Notes under the pieces: model-generated
The model's database searches: none
What the model was told of the DNA's origin: nothing
What the model saw: the letters and a program-made list of their open reading frames with translations, nothing else
In this document: positions 26,043-34,288 of the stretch, piece by piece
How positions within the stretch are numbered: position 1 is the first letter of the stretch
How the letters are laid out: the number at the start of each line of letters is the position of its first letter
Program-made: the position numbers and the translations under genes
From: Candidatus Sabulitectum sp.
GTDB taxonomy: Bacteria > Fermentibacterota > Fermentibacteria > Fermentibacterales > JCC-6
Length of the DNA stretch: 59,507 nucleotides
NCBI GenBank assembly: GCA_023145375.1
Contig: JAGLDY010000007.1
Location: 68,391 to 127,897 of the forward strand
Direction: 5' to 3'

Positions 26043-27094
26043 TCCTCCAGCTGAAGGATATCCAGCTGACCAGGGAAAAGAACAGGATACTGAATGGAGT
26101 TTCACTGGACATTGCTGAGGGTTGTTTCTTTGTGCTCATGGGGCCAACCGGTTGTGGAAAAACAACTCTGCTTCGACTGGCGGGTCTTCTGGAAAGACCG
26201 GACTCAGGTGATATTCTGTTCAACGGATCAGTTGTTCCCCGCAGAGGAAGTGAGTTGCTTAAAACCAGGCGGAGGGTAGCAACCATGTTTCAGAGTCCGG
26301 TGATGTTCAGAGGCACAGTCTTTTCCAATATAGCCTGGGGACTGAAAATACGGCGCATTCCACAGTCTGAAATGGTAAATCGTGTGGAGCAGATACTGGA
26401 ACTTGCAGGGTTATCCGGTTTCGGAGAGAGAGATGCTTCAACTCTGTCAGGGGGAGAAATGCGCAGAACCGCTCTTGCCAGAGCACTTGTTCTTGAACCT
26501 GACCTGCTTATACTGGATGAGCCTACCACATCACTTGATCCTGCATTCAAACGTGATCTGCTCACACGGATAAAGGAGATCCACGCAGAGACAGGAACAA
26601 CTTTCCTTATGGCTACCCATGACTTTACTGATGCACTTGCAGTTGGAACAAGGGGTGCTGTAATGCGGGGTGGCCTCATTGAACAGACAGGATCAATGGA
26701 TGAGATCCTCTTCAAACCAGAGAATCACTTCATGGCATCTTTCACCGGTATGCGAAACATATTTCCTGCAGAGTTCAGTGGCTCAGAAGCCAGAGTGGGG
26801 GAGCTTGATGTGGCTCACTCGGGAAAAGGAGACAAAACAGGCCATGGTTTCCTGGCAATTCCCCCTGAAGCAGTTGTTCTTTCACTCTCAACCAGAGTAA
26901 CCAGTGAGCGGAACCGATTCACCGGTACTGTGAGCTCGATCGAGAGGCACGGGACAAACTGGGATGTTGTGGTTGCAGTTGCCGACTTGTCCCTGACAGT
27001 TGCCATCACCACCGGTGCCCTTGACGAACTCTCCATCAGTTCAGGTTCCAGAATTCATATCTCTTTCAAAGCAAGCGCAGTACGTCTCTTCTAA
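26039..27094 (+). CDS. tupC: Tungstate ABC transporter ATP-binding protein
   Basis: A 351-residue ABC ATPase that powers uptake. GPTGCGKTTLL is Walker A, LSGGEMRRTALARAL the signature, LLILDEPTTSLDP Walker B, and MATHDF the switch His. Residues about 240-351 form a C-terminal TOBE-like oxyanion-binding domain (RVTSERNRFTGTVSSIE), which in related molybdate transporters senses internal oxyanion and inhibits transport. With TupA and TupB it is a complete system, facing xdhA. Tungsten supply suggests a W- or Mo-pterin enzyme in the cell, possibly this XDH. Confidence 0.93.
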   Translation: MILQLKDIQLTREKNRILNGVSLDIAEGCFFVLMGPTGCGKTTLLRLAGLLERPDSGDILFNGSVVPRRGSELLKTRRRVATMFQSPVMFRGTVFSNIAWGLKIRRIPQSEMVNRVEQILELAGLSGFGERDASTLSGGEMRRTALARALVLEPDLLILDEPTTSLDPAFKRDLLTRIKEIHAETGTTFLMATHDFTDALAVGTRGAVMRGGLIEQTGSMDEILFKPENHFMASFTGMRNIFPAEFSGSEARVGELDVAHSGKGDKTGHGFLAIPPEAVVLSLSTRVTSERNRFTGTVSSIERHGTNWDVVVAVADLSLTVAITTGALDELSISSGSRIHISFKASAVRLF

Positions 27095-27178
27095 GTCATA
27101 GCTAATTCTCATTTTTATGGATTGCTATTGACTCATGGGCTTGTTGCGGTAAACTTAGGACAATGGAGGCAATACTGT

Positions 27179-27613
27179 ATGACCGCACAGGTTCATGAGA
27201 AGCTTATTCTGAATGGTGAAATTACAACAATGATGTCCAGCCCCACATTGCCCCATCACCATAAAAGGTTTAAGAAATTGTGGGACTGGCAGGTTCCTGA
27301 TTCTTCAGTTACCCGGTCATCCGCCTGCTGGAGGAAGTATCTGGGTACCTGGGAGGTGAAGGATGACAGGTTCTATCTTGTCAGTATTGAAGGAATGTTC
27401 AAGCTGAGAGGGAATGACCCCGTTCTTGCCAGCTGGTTCAGTGGAGAACTTCAAGTGCCCAGAGGTAAAACACTTCAGTATGCCCAAATGGGGCACCACC
27501 CTCTCCACGAAGAGGATATTTTCATATCAGTAGAGAAGGGTATTGTGGTAAAAACATGGATACATGATAACCGTGACCTGCAGAACAAGAAGGAGGTATC
27601 CACTAATGCTTGA
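27179..27613 (+). CDS. Conserved protein of unknown function
   Basis: A 144-residue soluble protein. I do not recognise a named family. The central part (YLGTWEVKDDRFYLVSIEG, then WFSGELQVPRG and LQYAQMGHHPLHEEDI) reads like a compact beta-rich domain of the kind found in small bacterial proteins of unknown role. The start is ATG 27179 after GGAGG; the frame extends upstream to 27122 without a site. The stop overlaps the next gene by 8 bases, so the two are coupled. Confidence 0.7.
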   Translation: MTAQVHEKLILNGEITTMMSSPTLPHHHKRFKKLWDWQVPDSSVTRSSACWRKYLGTWEVKDDRFYLVSIEGMFKLRGNDPVLASWFSGELQVPRGKTLQYAQMGHHPLHEEDIFISVEKGIVVKTWIHDNRDLQNKKEVSTNA

Positions 27614-28070
27614 CATTTATGTGGATGCCGACGCCTGCCCTGTGAAACAGGAAGTATTCCGGGTTGCTAAACGATACGGGCTTAATGTCACTCTGGTTTC
27701 CAATTCATGGATGCGTGTCCCTGCATCAAGCTGGCTGGAACTGGTAGTAGTGGACAAGGGGGCAGATGTTGCTGATGACTGGATCGTTGAACACGCAGAT
27801 GTTGATGATATCGTTATCTCCGGTGATATACCTCTTGCTTCCCGGTGTCTGAAAAAAGGTGCCATGGTTCTGGGAAACACAGGGCGTCCTTTTACACAGG
27901 ATAACATCGGGGATGTTCTATCCCTGAGAAATCTCCTTGCTGACCTCAGGGAACAGGGGATGATCACCAGTGGTCCCAAACCTTTTGCCAAAAAGGATCG
28001 TTCAAGATTCCTGCAGGCACTGGATGAAATGATAGTCAAGACCCGTATCAGGAATGGTATTCGCTCCTGA
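27606..28070 (+). CDS. UPF0178 / YaiI-YqxD family protein
   Basis: A 154-residue protein beginning IYVDADACPVKQEV, the hallmark of UPF0178. DDWIVEHADVDDIVISGDIPLA holds acidic residues in the positions expected for a PIN/NYN-like nuclease fold, and GRPFTQDNI follows. Family members are proposed to be metal-dependent RNases but have no proven substrate. Start ATG 27606 has AAGGAGG with a suitable gap, inside the previous gene's end. Confidence 0.93.
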   Translation: MLDIYVDADACPVKQEVFRVAKRYGLNVTLVSNSWMRVPASSWLELVVVDKGADVADDWIVEHADVDDIVISGDIPLASRCLKKGAMVLGNTGRPFTQDNIGDVLSLRNLLADLREQGMITSGPKPFAKKDRSRFLQALDEMIVKTRIRNGIRS

Positions 28071-28101
28071 AGGATCCGGATCCGATTTGAGTGAACAGAA
28101 G

Positions 28102-28131
28102 ACCCCTCCTCTGAAAGATCAGAGAAGGGGT
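28102..28131. terminator. Bidirectional hairpin between convergent genes
   Basis: ACCCCTCCTCTGA pairs with TCAGAGAAGGGGT (12 of 13 pairs) across a 4-base loop. It sits between a plus-strand stop (28070) and a minus-strand stop (28161). There is no clear T-run on either side, so termination efficiency is uncertain. Confidence 0.6.
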
Positions 28132-28160
28132 GCTGTCTGATCAGGTGATATTTACAGAAT

Positions 28161-28598
28161 CTACACTACTGGTGAATACCTGGAGTCACCGAATCCCAGT
28201 ATTGCAAGGAAAATGTAAGGCAGAAGGATAAGCCCTATTATAAATCCATCGCTTCGTCCGAAATTCTTTGCAAGGCCGATATTCATCAATACCATTACAA
28301 CAAGGTTGGCGATGGGCACAAACATAAGGAGCACCCACCAGCCGGGCTTACCGGCGATCTTCATAAGAAGAACCGCATTGTAAATGGGGACAATTGAAGC
28401 CCAGCCGGGCTCTCCTGCTTTTGTAAAAATTTTCCACTGAGCCATTATCAGGAATACTGCTATGGCAAAACTGAAAAGCATAAAGACAGGGCTTGCAAAA
28501 CTGTTCATTGTATCCTCAACGAACGGATCACCTGCAAGAGCAGAACCTGAAACAACCAGAATAACCAGTAAACTAAAAACTCCAGAAACCTTTTTCAT
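28161..28598 (-). CDS. Exported DUF5684-type membrane protein
   Basis: A 145-residue protein with a cleavable signal (MKKVSGVFSLLVILVVSGSALA, cut near residue 22) and about three to four membrane segments. WKIFTKAGEPGWASIVPIYN and KPGWWVLLMFVPIANLVV with GLAKNFGRS are the family pattern: two W-rich repeats joined by short loops. Function unknown; related domains occur next to signal peptidase or secretion genes. It has GGAGG before ATG 28598 and is transcribed alone. Confidence 0.8.
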   Translation of the reverse strand: MKKVSGVFSLLVILVVSGSALAGDPFVEDTMNSFASPVFMLFSFAIAVFLIMAQWKIFTKAGEPGWASIVPIYNAVLLMKIAGKPGWWVLLMFVPIANLVVMVLMNIGLAKNFGRSDGFIIGLILLPYIFLAILGFGDSRYSPVV

Positions 28599-28875
28599 TC
28601 TTCCTCCGTTTGTTAATACACTTGAGGCCAGCGAGCATGATACGGCATTATCCGGGGCTTTGCAAGCCCTGAATGTTAAGCTTGACAGCCATGGGAAATG
28701 AAATGAATCGGTTCATAGGGTTATCCGCAGGTGTTGATGCCTGGTCAGAAAGCATAGGTATTTGATAACAGGATCGTACCTGCGGAAAAGGCATCCTTGT
28801 GGCATCTGAGGGCAGTGGTGTATAAATACCCATGGTAGTCCTTGAACGCTACGCTCAATGATAGGGAGGGTTGAA

Positions 28876-29817
28876 ATGGTTAAAAGGAATCCGGTTCAGA
28901 ATTTCATGCGGGGTCTTATTCGTCTGGTGATACTTGTGCCTTTGTGGCTGATGATCGTCCTGCCACTGTTAAATCGCTCTCGTCACGGTCTGGATGGGTC
29001 AGTCATCTGGGTTGTTGTTTATACGATCGCTATCTTCTGGGTTGCCAACCTCTTCGCGAAAATGGTTCACGTGCTTCCACAGTGGCAGAGGATGGTTCTT
29101 CTTCGACTTGGAAAATCCGTTGGAGCTCGCGGACCGGGGTTTTTCCTTATTCCTCCATTCATTTACTCTGTTGCGCGCATCGTGGATATCAGAATTACAA
29201 CTTACGAGGTAAAAGCTACCAAGACGCTCACAAAGGATAACATTCCAATCGATGTCACAGCTGCTGTTGAGCTGGAAGTGGAGAATCCCGAGAAGGCTGT
29301 TGTCGATGTTAAGAATTACTGGAAAACAACCGAGTGGGTTTCCATGGAAGCCCTGAAAAGTACCATTGGAGCCAACGACCTGAGGCCGCTTCTCAGTGAT
29401 ACTGACAGGATCGCTGAAGAGCTCAAAGCCATTATAGACAGAGCTGCCTCGGATTACGGTGTTAACGTCCGGGCGGTACGCATTACCGATGTGGGCACTC
29501 CGCAATCACTGGTTGAAGAGCTTGCAGTTATTGCCAGAGCTGAGAGATCTGCAAAGGCCAAGGTCATACAGGCAAAAGCAGAGCTTACTGTTGCCGAATC
29601 TCTTGCTGAAGCTTCCAGAATGCTAGCGGAGCAACCGAATGCCATGGAACTTAGACAGATCCAGGCACTTCTTGACATTTCAAAGGAAGAAAGCTCCATG
29701 GTTATTGTCTATCCTGCCAAGTTTGGAATGGGTGAACAGATCGCTGCGGCAACAGCCGGTAATCAGATGAATATGCGAAGGGCGAAAAGGAGCAGCATAG
29801 AACCCTCTACGGAGTAG
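28876..29817 (+). CDS. Slipin / SPFH (band 7) membrane protein
   Basis: A 313-residue protein with two hydrophobic segments near the N-terminus (to about residue 60) and an SPFH domain. RMVLLRLGKSVGARGPGFF, VDIRITTYEV and TKDNIPIDVTAAVELEV are the slipin signature. An Ala/Glu-rich coiled coil (AERSAKAKVIQAKAEL) and a MVIVYPAKFGMG end follow. Slipins form membrane rings and are often paired with an NfeD protease subunit, which I do not see here. ATG 28876 is preferred because GGGAGGG stands just before it; ATG 28858 has none. Confidence 0.92.
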   Translation: MVKRNPVQNFMRGLIRLVILVPLWLMIVLPLLNRSRHGLDGSVIWVVVYTIAIFWVANLFAKMVHVLPQWQRMVLLRLGKSVGARGPGFFLIPPFIYSVARIVDIRITTYEVKATKTLTKDNIPIDVTAAVELEVENPEKAVVDVKNYWKTTEWVSMEALKSTIGANDLRPLLSDTDRIAEELKAIIDRAASDYGVNVRAVRITDVGTPQSLVEELAVIARAERSAKAKVIQAKAELTVAESLAEASRMLAEQPNAMELRQIQALLDISKEESSMVIVYPAKFGMGEQIAAATAGNQMNMRRAKRSSIEPSTE

Positions 29818-30108
29818 TTACTGATGGCTCTATAAGAAAACAGGATCGGGTTCGTCTGCCATCCCAGCTCCAGGTTGATGTTCCCGGTTCCATCATATTC
29901 GCAGGGAGTTTCCGGTGGCCAATTATTACCGATGCCGGCGAAGTACCGCAATGACCAGCATAACCAGAGCGAATTTGTTATTAATAGAACACCACCATTT
30001 TCGAGAAGTGATAACACATTAATATGGTTTGCAATAGATAGACGCCATTGACGAAGGCTTCTATGAAGGATCGCATCCTAATGACTATGAATGAATTACT
30101 GATCTATT
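29818..30108. other. Intergenic region, no supported gene
   Basis: 291 bases between the slipin and the nitronate-monooxygenase-like gene (which ends at 30109). A minus-strand open frame (29763-30017) overlaps the slipin 3' end and resembles nothing I know. The stretch around 29850-29950 has coding-like composition on both strands but contains stops. It may be a decayed gene; I cannot assign it. Confidence 0.35.
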
Positions 30109-31176
30109 TCAGGACAATAGAGGTTCTGCCTCTGTGGTCAACTCCTGAATTAGTTCCTGAACAGAAACTATTTTTTTGATCCTGTGTACATTTTCACCGC
30201 ACATGGGGAATCCAGTGTCCATATGCCCACGGGAAGAATCCAGCAATGCAAGAGCAATGCAGTAGTTGGCTTTGTCTGCACCACAGGTGATAAGACACTT
30301 GTAGAAACACTTGAACTCCTGTTTTTCACCAAGACATTTTTCTACGAATGGGTTTTTGATCACCCGCGCGGGAAGCCCCACAGGGGAAAGAATCACAGCA
30401 ACATCATCCTCTGTTGCATCTACATAAGACTGTTTGTATTCATCAGATACATCGCACTCGTGGGTTGCTACGAAACGAGTGCCCATCTGTACGCCACTGG
30501 CACCCATATTGAGAAATTTTGCCAGGTCAGCTCCAGTGTAAACGCCACCTGCTGCTATTACCGGTATCTTTCTCCCGGCCTCCTGCTGGCAGCGTTCCAC
30601 AACAATTAGCGTTTCGCGGACCAGTGTGTCCAGATCTGAGGCTGTCCCATCGAGGAGATCCTGTAATTTGAAACCAAGATGACCGCCTGCCATGGGTCCT
30701 TCCACAACAATGGCATCCGGGAACCGTGAATACTTTTTCCGCCAGGATCGGCATATAACATCCGCTGCTCGTCCTGAAGAGATTATCGGTACCAGTTTCA
30801 TGGGGGAATCACCTGCGAATTCAGGTAAGCGAAGGGGAAGGCCGGCACCTGCAAAGAGTACATCCACACCTTCTTCAGCAGAGGTCTTGACCAGGTCACC
30901 AAAATTGGTAAGTGCAACCATAACATTAACACCTACTGGAAGTCCCTGCTGTCTTACTTGTCTGATCTCGGATGCCAGTGCCTGCCGGGATCTTTGCAAG
31001 TATGGAATTGATGTGTCCATTTCTTCGCCCAGTCCAACGCTGGCGATAACACCCAGACCACCTGCAAGAGAAACAGCGGAAGCAAGGGATGCTTTTGACA
31101 CGGAAACACCCATACCGCCCTGAATAATTGGAATGCGAATTGTAAGATCACCGATTTTGAGGCTCGGTATTTTCAT
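30109..31176 (-). CDS. Nitronate monooxygenase-like FMN oxidoreductase
   Basis: A 355-residue TIM-barrel flavoprotein. IIQGGMGVSVSKASLASAVS and GGLGVIASVG form the N-terminal FMN region; VVEGPMAGGHLGF has the His seen in nitronate monooxygenases; IAAGGVYTGADLAKFLNMGASGVQMGTRF binds FMN phosphate. The family oxidises nitronates, but close relatives include the enoyl-ACP reductase FabK. A cysteine-containing C-terminal region (CFYKCLITCGADKANYC, then C in GFPMCGENV) is unusual for the classic enzymes and may bind metal or a cluster. It is alone; the upstream 31.2 kb stretch carries its promoter. Confidence 0.88.
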   Translation of the reverse strand: MKIPSLKIGDLTIRIPIIQGGMGVSVSKASLASAVSLAGGLGVIASVGLGEEMDTSIPYLQRSRQALASEIRQVRQQGLPVGVNVMVALTNFGDLVKTSAEEGVDVLFAGAGLPLRLPEFAGDSPMKLVPIISSGRAADVICRSWRKKYSRFPDAIVVEGPMAGGHLGFKLQDLLDGTASDLDTLVRETLIVVERCQQEAGRKIPVIAAGGVYTGADLAKFLNMGASGVQMGTRFVATHECDVSDEYKQSYVDATEDDVAVILSPVGLPARVIKNPFVEKCLGEKQEFKCFYKCLITCGADKANYCIALALLDSSRGHMDTGFPMCGENVHRIKKIVSVQELIQELTTEAEPLLS

Positions 31177-31770
31177 TAGAACCCTTCTGTCATAGTAAAG
31201 CTATTGTACTATTATACATTATTTAATACACTATACTGTAAAAACCAGTTTAGAATACAGAGTTAACCCCCGCTGCAGATATTTCTGGAATGTCTACTTC
31301 ATTCGCATACCCCGAAAATACAACAAATCCGCATTGTATACAACTCTCTGACCGTTCAATTCTTTCGTACTCTGATCTGTTAACACCAATTATTTATACT
31401 GGTATGGTTTATCGGGTGATTGATTTTGTATTGTGTTGTTATTCCAGATTGTTACGGATCTTTTTAACTGGCTTTACGGTACTTTATTTACAATTAGAAC
31501 CGGTTGATACTGCTTTTTTCTTTCCGATGCCACCAGCTGGTTATTACTTGATCTTCCGCTTACAGTTGTGCACAGGTACAGTTCACATGGGAGATGACAA
31601 GTTCAAATCTGACTAATCAGGATCGTCACCTCCAGTTGTTATCATGACATTGGCTGACCAGGAAGTTGTGTTGATCGAGTTTGTTACAACTGCTCAGATA
31701 ATTCTTAAAAGATTGACAATTTTCTAGAAGTTCTTATCTTACCGGGCGACTCAATTGAAGAAGGTGTCAA
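31177..31770. other. 594-base AT-rich intergenic region between divergent genes
   Basis: The region upstream of the nitronate-monooxygenase-like gene is very AT-rich (31195-31260) and holds TATAAT on the minus strand (31216-31211). The far side holds the arsR promoter. The 108-residue open frame at 31290-31616 has no ribosome-binding site and unnatural composition, so I treat the middle as non-coding. No RNA gene is recognised. Confidence 0.55.
31713..31740 (+). promoter_or_regulatory. Promoter and possible operator of the arsR operon
   Basis: TTGACA (31713-31718), a 16-base spacer, then TATCTT (31735-31740), 30 bases before the GTG start of arsR. The spacer contains the palindrome TTCTAGAA (31721-31728), well placed for an autoregulated repressor. 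Confidence 0.6.
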
Positions 31771-32070
31771 GTGATCAGTGGTAGCAGATTAAGCATATGT
31801 ATGGCAGATCTGGCCAAGGCGATGGGTCATACTCTTAGAATTAAAATACTGCATGAGTTGGCCATGGGTTCCTGTATCGTTTCCGAGCTTATGGACAGAC
31901 TGGCGGTGGAGGCTACGCTTCTATCGAAGCACCTTGCAGTACTTCGTGAGGCAGGTATTATTGAATGTGAAGCGGAATGGCGTTGTCGGAGATACTATCT
32001 TCGAAACCCTGATGCTGTGGTAGCGGTGCTTACAGCGTTGAGTGATGCATCGCAGGGGAGTGAAAAATGA
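31771..32070 (+). CDS. ArsR-family transcriptional regulator
   Basis: A 99-residue winged-helix protein (IVSELMDRLAVEATLLSKHLAVLREAGIIE is the recognition region). The classical metal motif ELCVCDL is replaced by IVSEL, so it is not an ordinary arsenic/cadmium sensor. Cysteines at 10, 35, 66 and 72 could sense metal, thiol or redox state. GTG 31771 is the start. It overlaps the thioredoxin-glutaredoxin gene as ATGA and probably represses its own operon. Confidence 0.9.
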   Translation: MISGSRLSICMADLAKAMGHTLRIKILHELAMGSCIVSELMDRLAVEATLLSKHLAVLREAGIIECEAEWRCRRYYLRNPDAVVAVLTALSDASQGSEK

Positions 32071-32678
32071 GTGTAGTTGTAATTCAGGAAGCTGTTGAAT
32101 TTGACAGAATTCTGGAAGAGAAGAAAAAAGAAGAAACTGTAGTTGCAGGCTTCTTTGGTGGATTCTCTCCTGTGTCCCGTGAAACAGAGAGTGCCTTCAA
32201 GGAATTTGCCCGGGAGAATGACCGGCAGACAGTATTGTACGTAGATGTCAGTACGGTGAAGGGGATCCATAAGCGTTACGGAGTGTCCAGTGTTCCGACT
32301 GTGATCTCGATCACAGATGGAAAAGTGATCCAGAAGATAGTGGGAAAACAGAATGCTGAATACTATGCCAATGCTTTTCAAAGCCACAATACTGCATTGA
32401 GTGGTTCCGGAGAGAAGAAGCCTGGCTTTCCTGCAGTCACTGTCTGGGTTGGTGATTCCTGTGTCTGGTGCGCTAGAGTGAAAACCTATCTTCGGAAGAA
32501 GAGAGTTCCTTTCAGGGAAGTAAATATTTCCCGCGATCCTTCCGGGGCTTCTGCTCTTCAGGCAAGAACAGGGCAGACAGGGGTTCCCCAGCTTAGTATT
32601 GGCGGTCGGTATATTGTGGGCTTTGATAAAACAAAAATAGATGATTATCTGGGGCTGAAGCCCGGGAACGGAGAGTAA
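32067..32678 (+). CDS. Thioredoxin-fold protein fused to glutaredoxin
   Basis: A 203-residue cytoplasmic protein of two domains. The N-terminal thioredoxin fold (about 1-105) has FSPVS at residues 33-37 where WCGPC belongs, but keeps the cis-proline loop GVSSVPT (72-78), so it is probably non-catalytic and may bind substrate. The C-terminal glutaredoxin domain (about 122-197) has SCVWC with C132 and C135 and the GVPQL loop, and should reduce disulfides. It lies between ArsR (ATGA overlap) and GroES (4-base gap), which suggests a redox-stress unit. Confidence 0.85.
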   Translation: MSVVVIQEAVEFDRILEEKKKEETVVAGFFGGFSPVSRETESAFKEFARENDRQTVLYVDVSTVKGIHKRYGVSSVPTVISITDGKVIQKIVGKQNAEYYANAFQSHNTALSGSGEKKPGFPAVTVWVGDSCVWCARVKTYLRKKRVPFREVNISRDPSGASALQARTGQTGVPQLSIGGRYIVGFDKTKIDDYLGLKPGNGE

Positions 32679-32682
32679 GATC

Positions 32683-32976
32683 ATGGAAGATATTAAAGTA
32701 CAGCCACTGCAGGATTTTGTCATGTTGGAGGCTGTTGAAGCTGAGGAAGTAACTAAAGGCGGTATTGTTATACCGGACTCAGCGAAGAAGAAACCTGCTG
32801 AGGGAATCATTGTGGCCAAGGCTGCGGATGCTTCTGATGAAATCTCGCTGGGTGACCGGGTTATTTATAAAGAATACAGTGGTACCGAGATAAAACTGGA
32901 GGATGATACCTACCTCCTGGTACCTTCCGGCGATCTGCTTGCAAAGTATGTGGAAGCAGATGCCATTCCCGAGTAA
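32683..32976 (+). CDS. groES: Co-chaperonin GroES (Cpn10)
   Basis: A 97-residue Cpn10. QPLQDFVMLEAVE starts the roof strand; KGGIVIPDSAKKKPAEG is the mobile-loop region that docks on GroEL; GDRVIYKEYSGTEIKL completes the fold. Length is normal. No groEL follows, which is unusual because groES is normally the first gene of groESL. It shares the transcript with the ArsR and thioredoxin-glutaredoxin genes, and a perfect 9-bp hairpin follows it. Confidence 0.94.
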   Translation: MEDIKVQPLQDFVMLEAVEAEEVTKGGIVIPDSAKKKPAEGIIVAKAADASDEISLGDRVIYKEYSGTEIKLEDDTYLLVPSGDLLAKYVEADAIPE

Positions 32977-32985
32977 ACTGTGAAT

Positions 32986-33009
32986 TCCGGTGGGCTCAGT
33001 CCCACCGGA
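32986..33009 (+). terminator. Hairpin ending the arsR-trx-groES transcript
   Basis: TCCGGTGGG (32986-32994) and CCCACCGGA (33001-33009) pair perfectly across CTCAGT. The tract after it is pyrimidine-rich (TCCCTCTCTCC) but not a pure T-run. It is 10 bases past groES. Confidence 0.7.
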
Positions 33010-33079
33010 TCCCTCTCTCCCTGTCTTTGTTTCAGCCTGTCAGTTTTGTATCATTCGTTATACAGAAGAGGGAGAGAAT

Positions 33080-34288
33080 ATGAATGTTACCCGTGAGTTG
33101 ATAGAAAAACTACCCAAAACTGATCTTCATCTGCACCTGGACGGGTCTGTCAGGATCGAAACTCTGATCGAGCTGGCCAGAGACAGCGATGTGGAGTTAC
33201 CCTCATATACAGTGGAGGGTTTGAAGGAAACGGTATTCAAGGAGAACTACAAGGAGCTGGACGATTATCTTAAAGGGTTTGGGTATACTTGTGCAGTGAT
33301 GCGAACCAGGGAGAATCTCCAGCGTATTTCTTACGAACTTGCCCTTGATAATCAGAATGAGGGTGTAAGATATATAGAAGTAAGGTATGCCCCTCAGCTT
33401 CACGCCGGTGGGGAAATGACCCTTTCAGATACGATAGATGCTGTGAACAATGGTCTGGATCGTGCGAAAAGAGAGTTCAACAGTCGTAAAGAAGTGGTCT
33501 CCGGTAAAGAACCCCCCTTCGAATACGGTATCATTACCTGTGCCATGCGCTACTTCAATAAACACTTTTCAGACTATTTCAGTGATATCATCTCCGTTCA
33601 TTCCTATCTGGATGATGATAAGGTATTCGGACTTGCATCGTTGGAAATGGTAGGAGCTGCCGTTCAGGCCCGAAGAGAACTGGGACTTCCCGTGGTGGGT
33701 GTGGACCTGGCCGGGCCGGAAAAAGGGAACCCTCCAATCCATCACAGGGATGCGTACATGCTTGCCCAGAGAAATTTCCTGAACAAGACTGTGCACGCAG
33801 GGGAGGCTTATGGCCCGGAAAGCATCTTTCAAGCCATAACTGAACTGGGGGCCGGTCGAATAGGGCATGGAACATCCCTCTTTAAATCCGAAAAGATCAC
33901 TGACCCTTCCATTCAGGATGGAGAGAGATATGTGAATGATCTTGTTCAATTCATTGCCAACAGACGGATAACTATTGAGGTCTGTCTTACCTCCAACATG
34001 CAGACTGACCCTGAACTGCTCCGGCTGGAAGACCATCCACTTCGCAAGATGCTGGAGAACAAGCTGTCATGCTCGATCTGCACAGACAACAGAACGGTGT
34101 CCCACACAACGGTAACTGATGAGCTGTTCAAGGCAGTTCAAGCTTTTGACCTCTCGTTGAATGAAGTGAAGACTCTCATGGTTTACGGCTTCAAACGAAG
34201 TTTCTTTCCACATGCCTATAGAGAGAAGAGAGCCTATGTAAGGCAGTGCATGGACTACTTTGAGAAAATAGTTGATGCCTCTGTCTGA
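33080..34288 (+). CDS. add: Adenosine deaminase family protein, copy 1
   Basis: A 402-residue TIM-barrel deaminase. TDLHLHLDGS carries the zinc ligands H17 and H19 and the ribose-contacting D21. HAGEAYGP holds the third His ligand and catalytic Glu, and GHGTSL the catalytic His. TDNR replaces the usual TDDP and keeps the zinc-binding Asp. It hydrolyses adenosine or a related purine nucleoside to inosine plus ammonia. Asp at 21 fits a substrate with a free 5'-OH. ATG 33080 follows GGGAGAG. The next gene, a close paralogue, starts within its last codons. Confidence 0.85.
   Translation: MNVTRELIEKLPKTDLHLHLDGSVRIETLIELARDSDVELPSYTVEGLKETVFKENYKELDDYLKGFGYTCAVMRTRENLQRISYELALDNQNEGVRYIEVRYAPQLHAGGEMTLSDTIDAVNNGLDRAKREFNSRKEVVSGKEPPFEYGIITCAMRYFNKHFSDYFSDIISVHSYLDDDKVFGLASLEMVGAAVQARRELGLPVVGVDLAGPEKGNPPIHHRDAYMLAQRNFLNKTVHAGEAYGPESIFQAITELGAGRIGHGTSLFKSEKITDPSIQDGERYVNDLVQFIANRRITIEVCLTSNMQTDPELLRLEDHPLRKMLENKLSCSICTDNRTVSHTTVTDELFKAVQAFDLSLNEVKTLMVYGFKRSFFPHAYREKRAYVRQCMDYFEKIVDASV

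Noticed and set aside
31290-31616. 108-residue open frame
   Set aside because: No ribosome-binding site, unlikely composition, no relation to neighbours; lies in an AT-rich promoter region.
31771-32070. Classical arsenic/cadmium-sensing ArsR
   Set aside because: The ELCVCDL motif is replaced by IVSEL, so metal sensing of that type is not supported.
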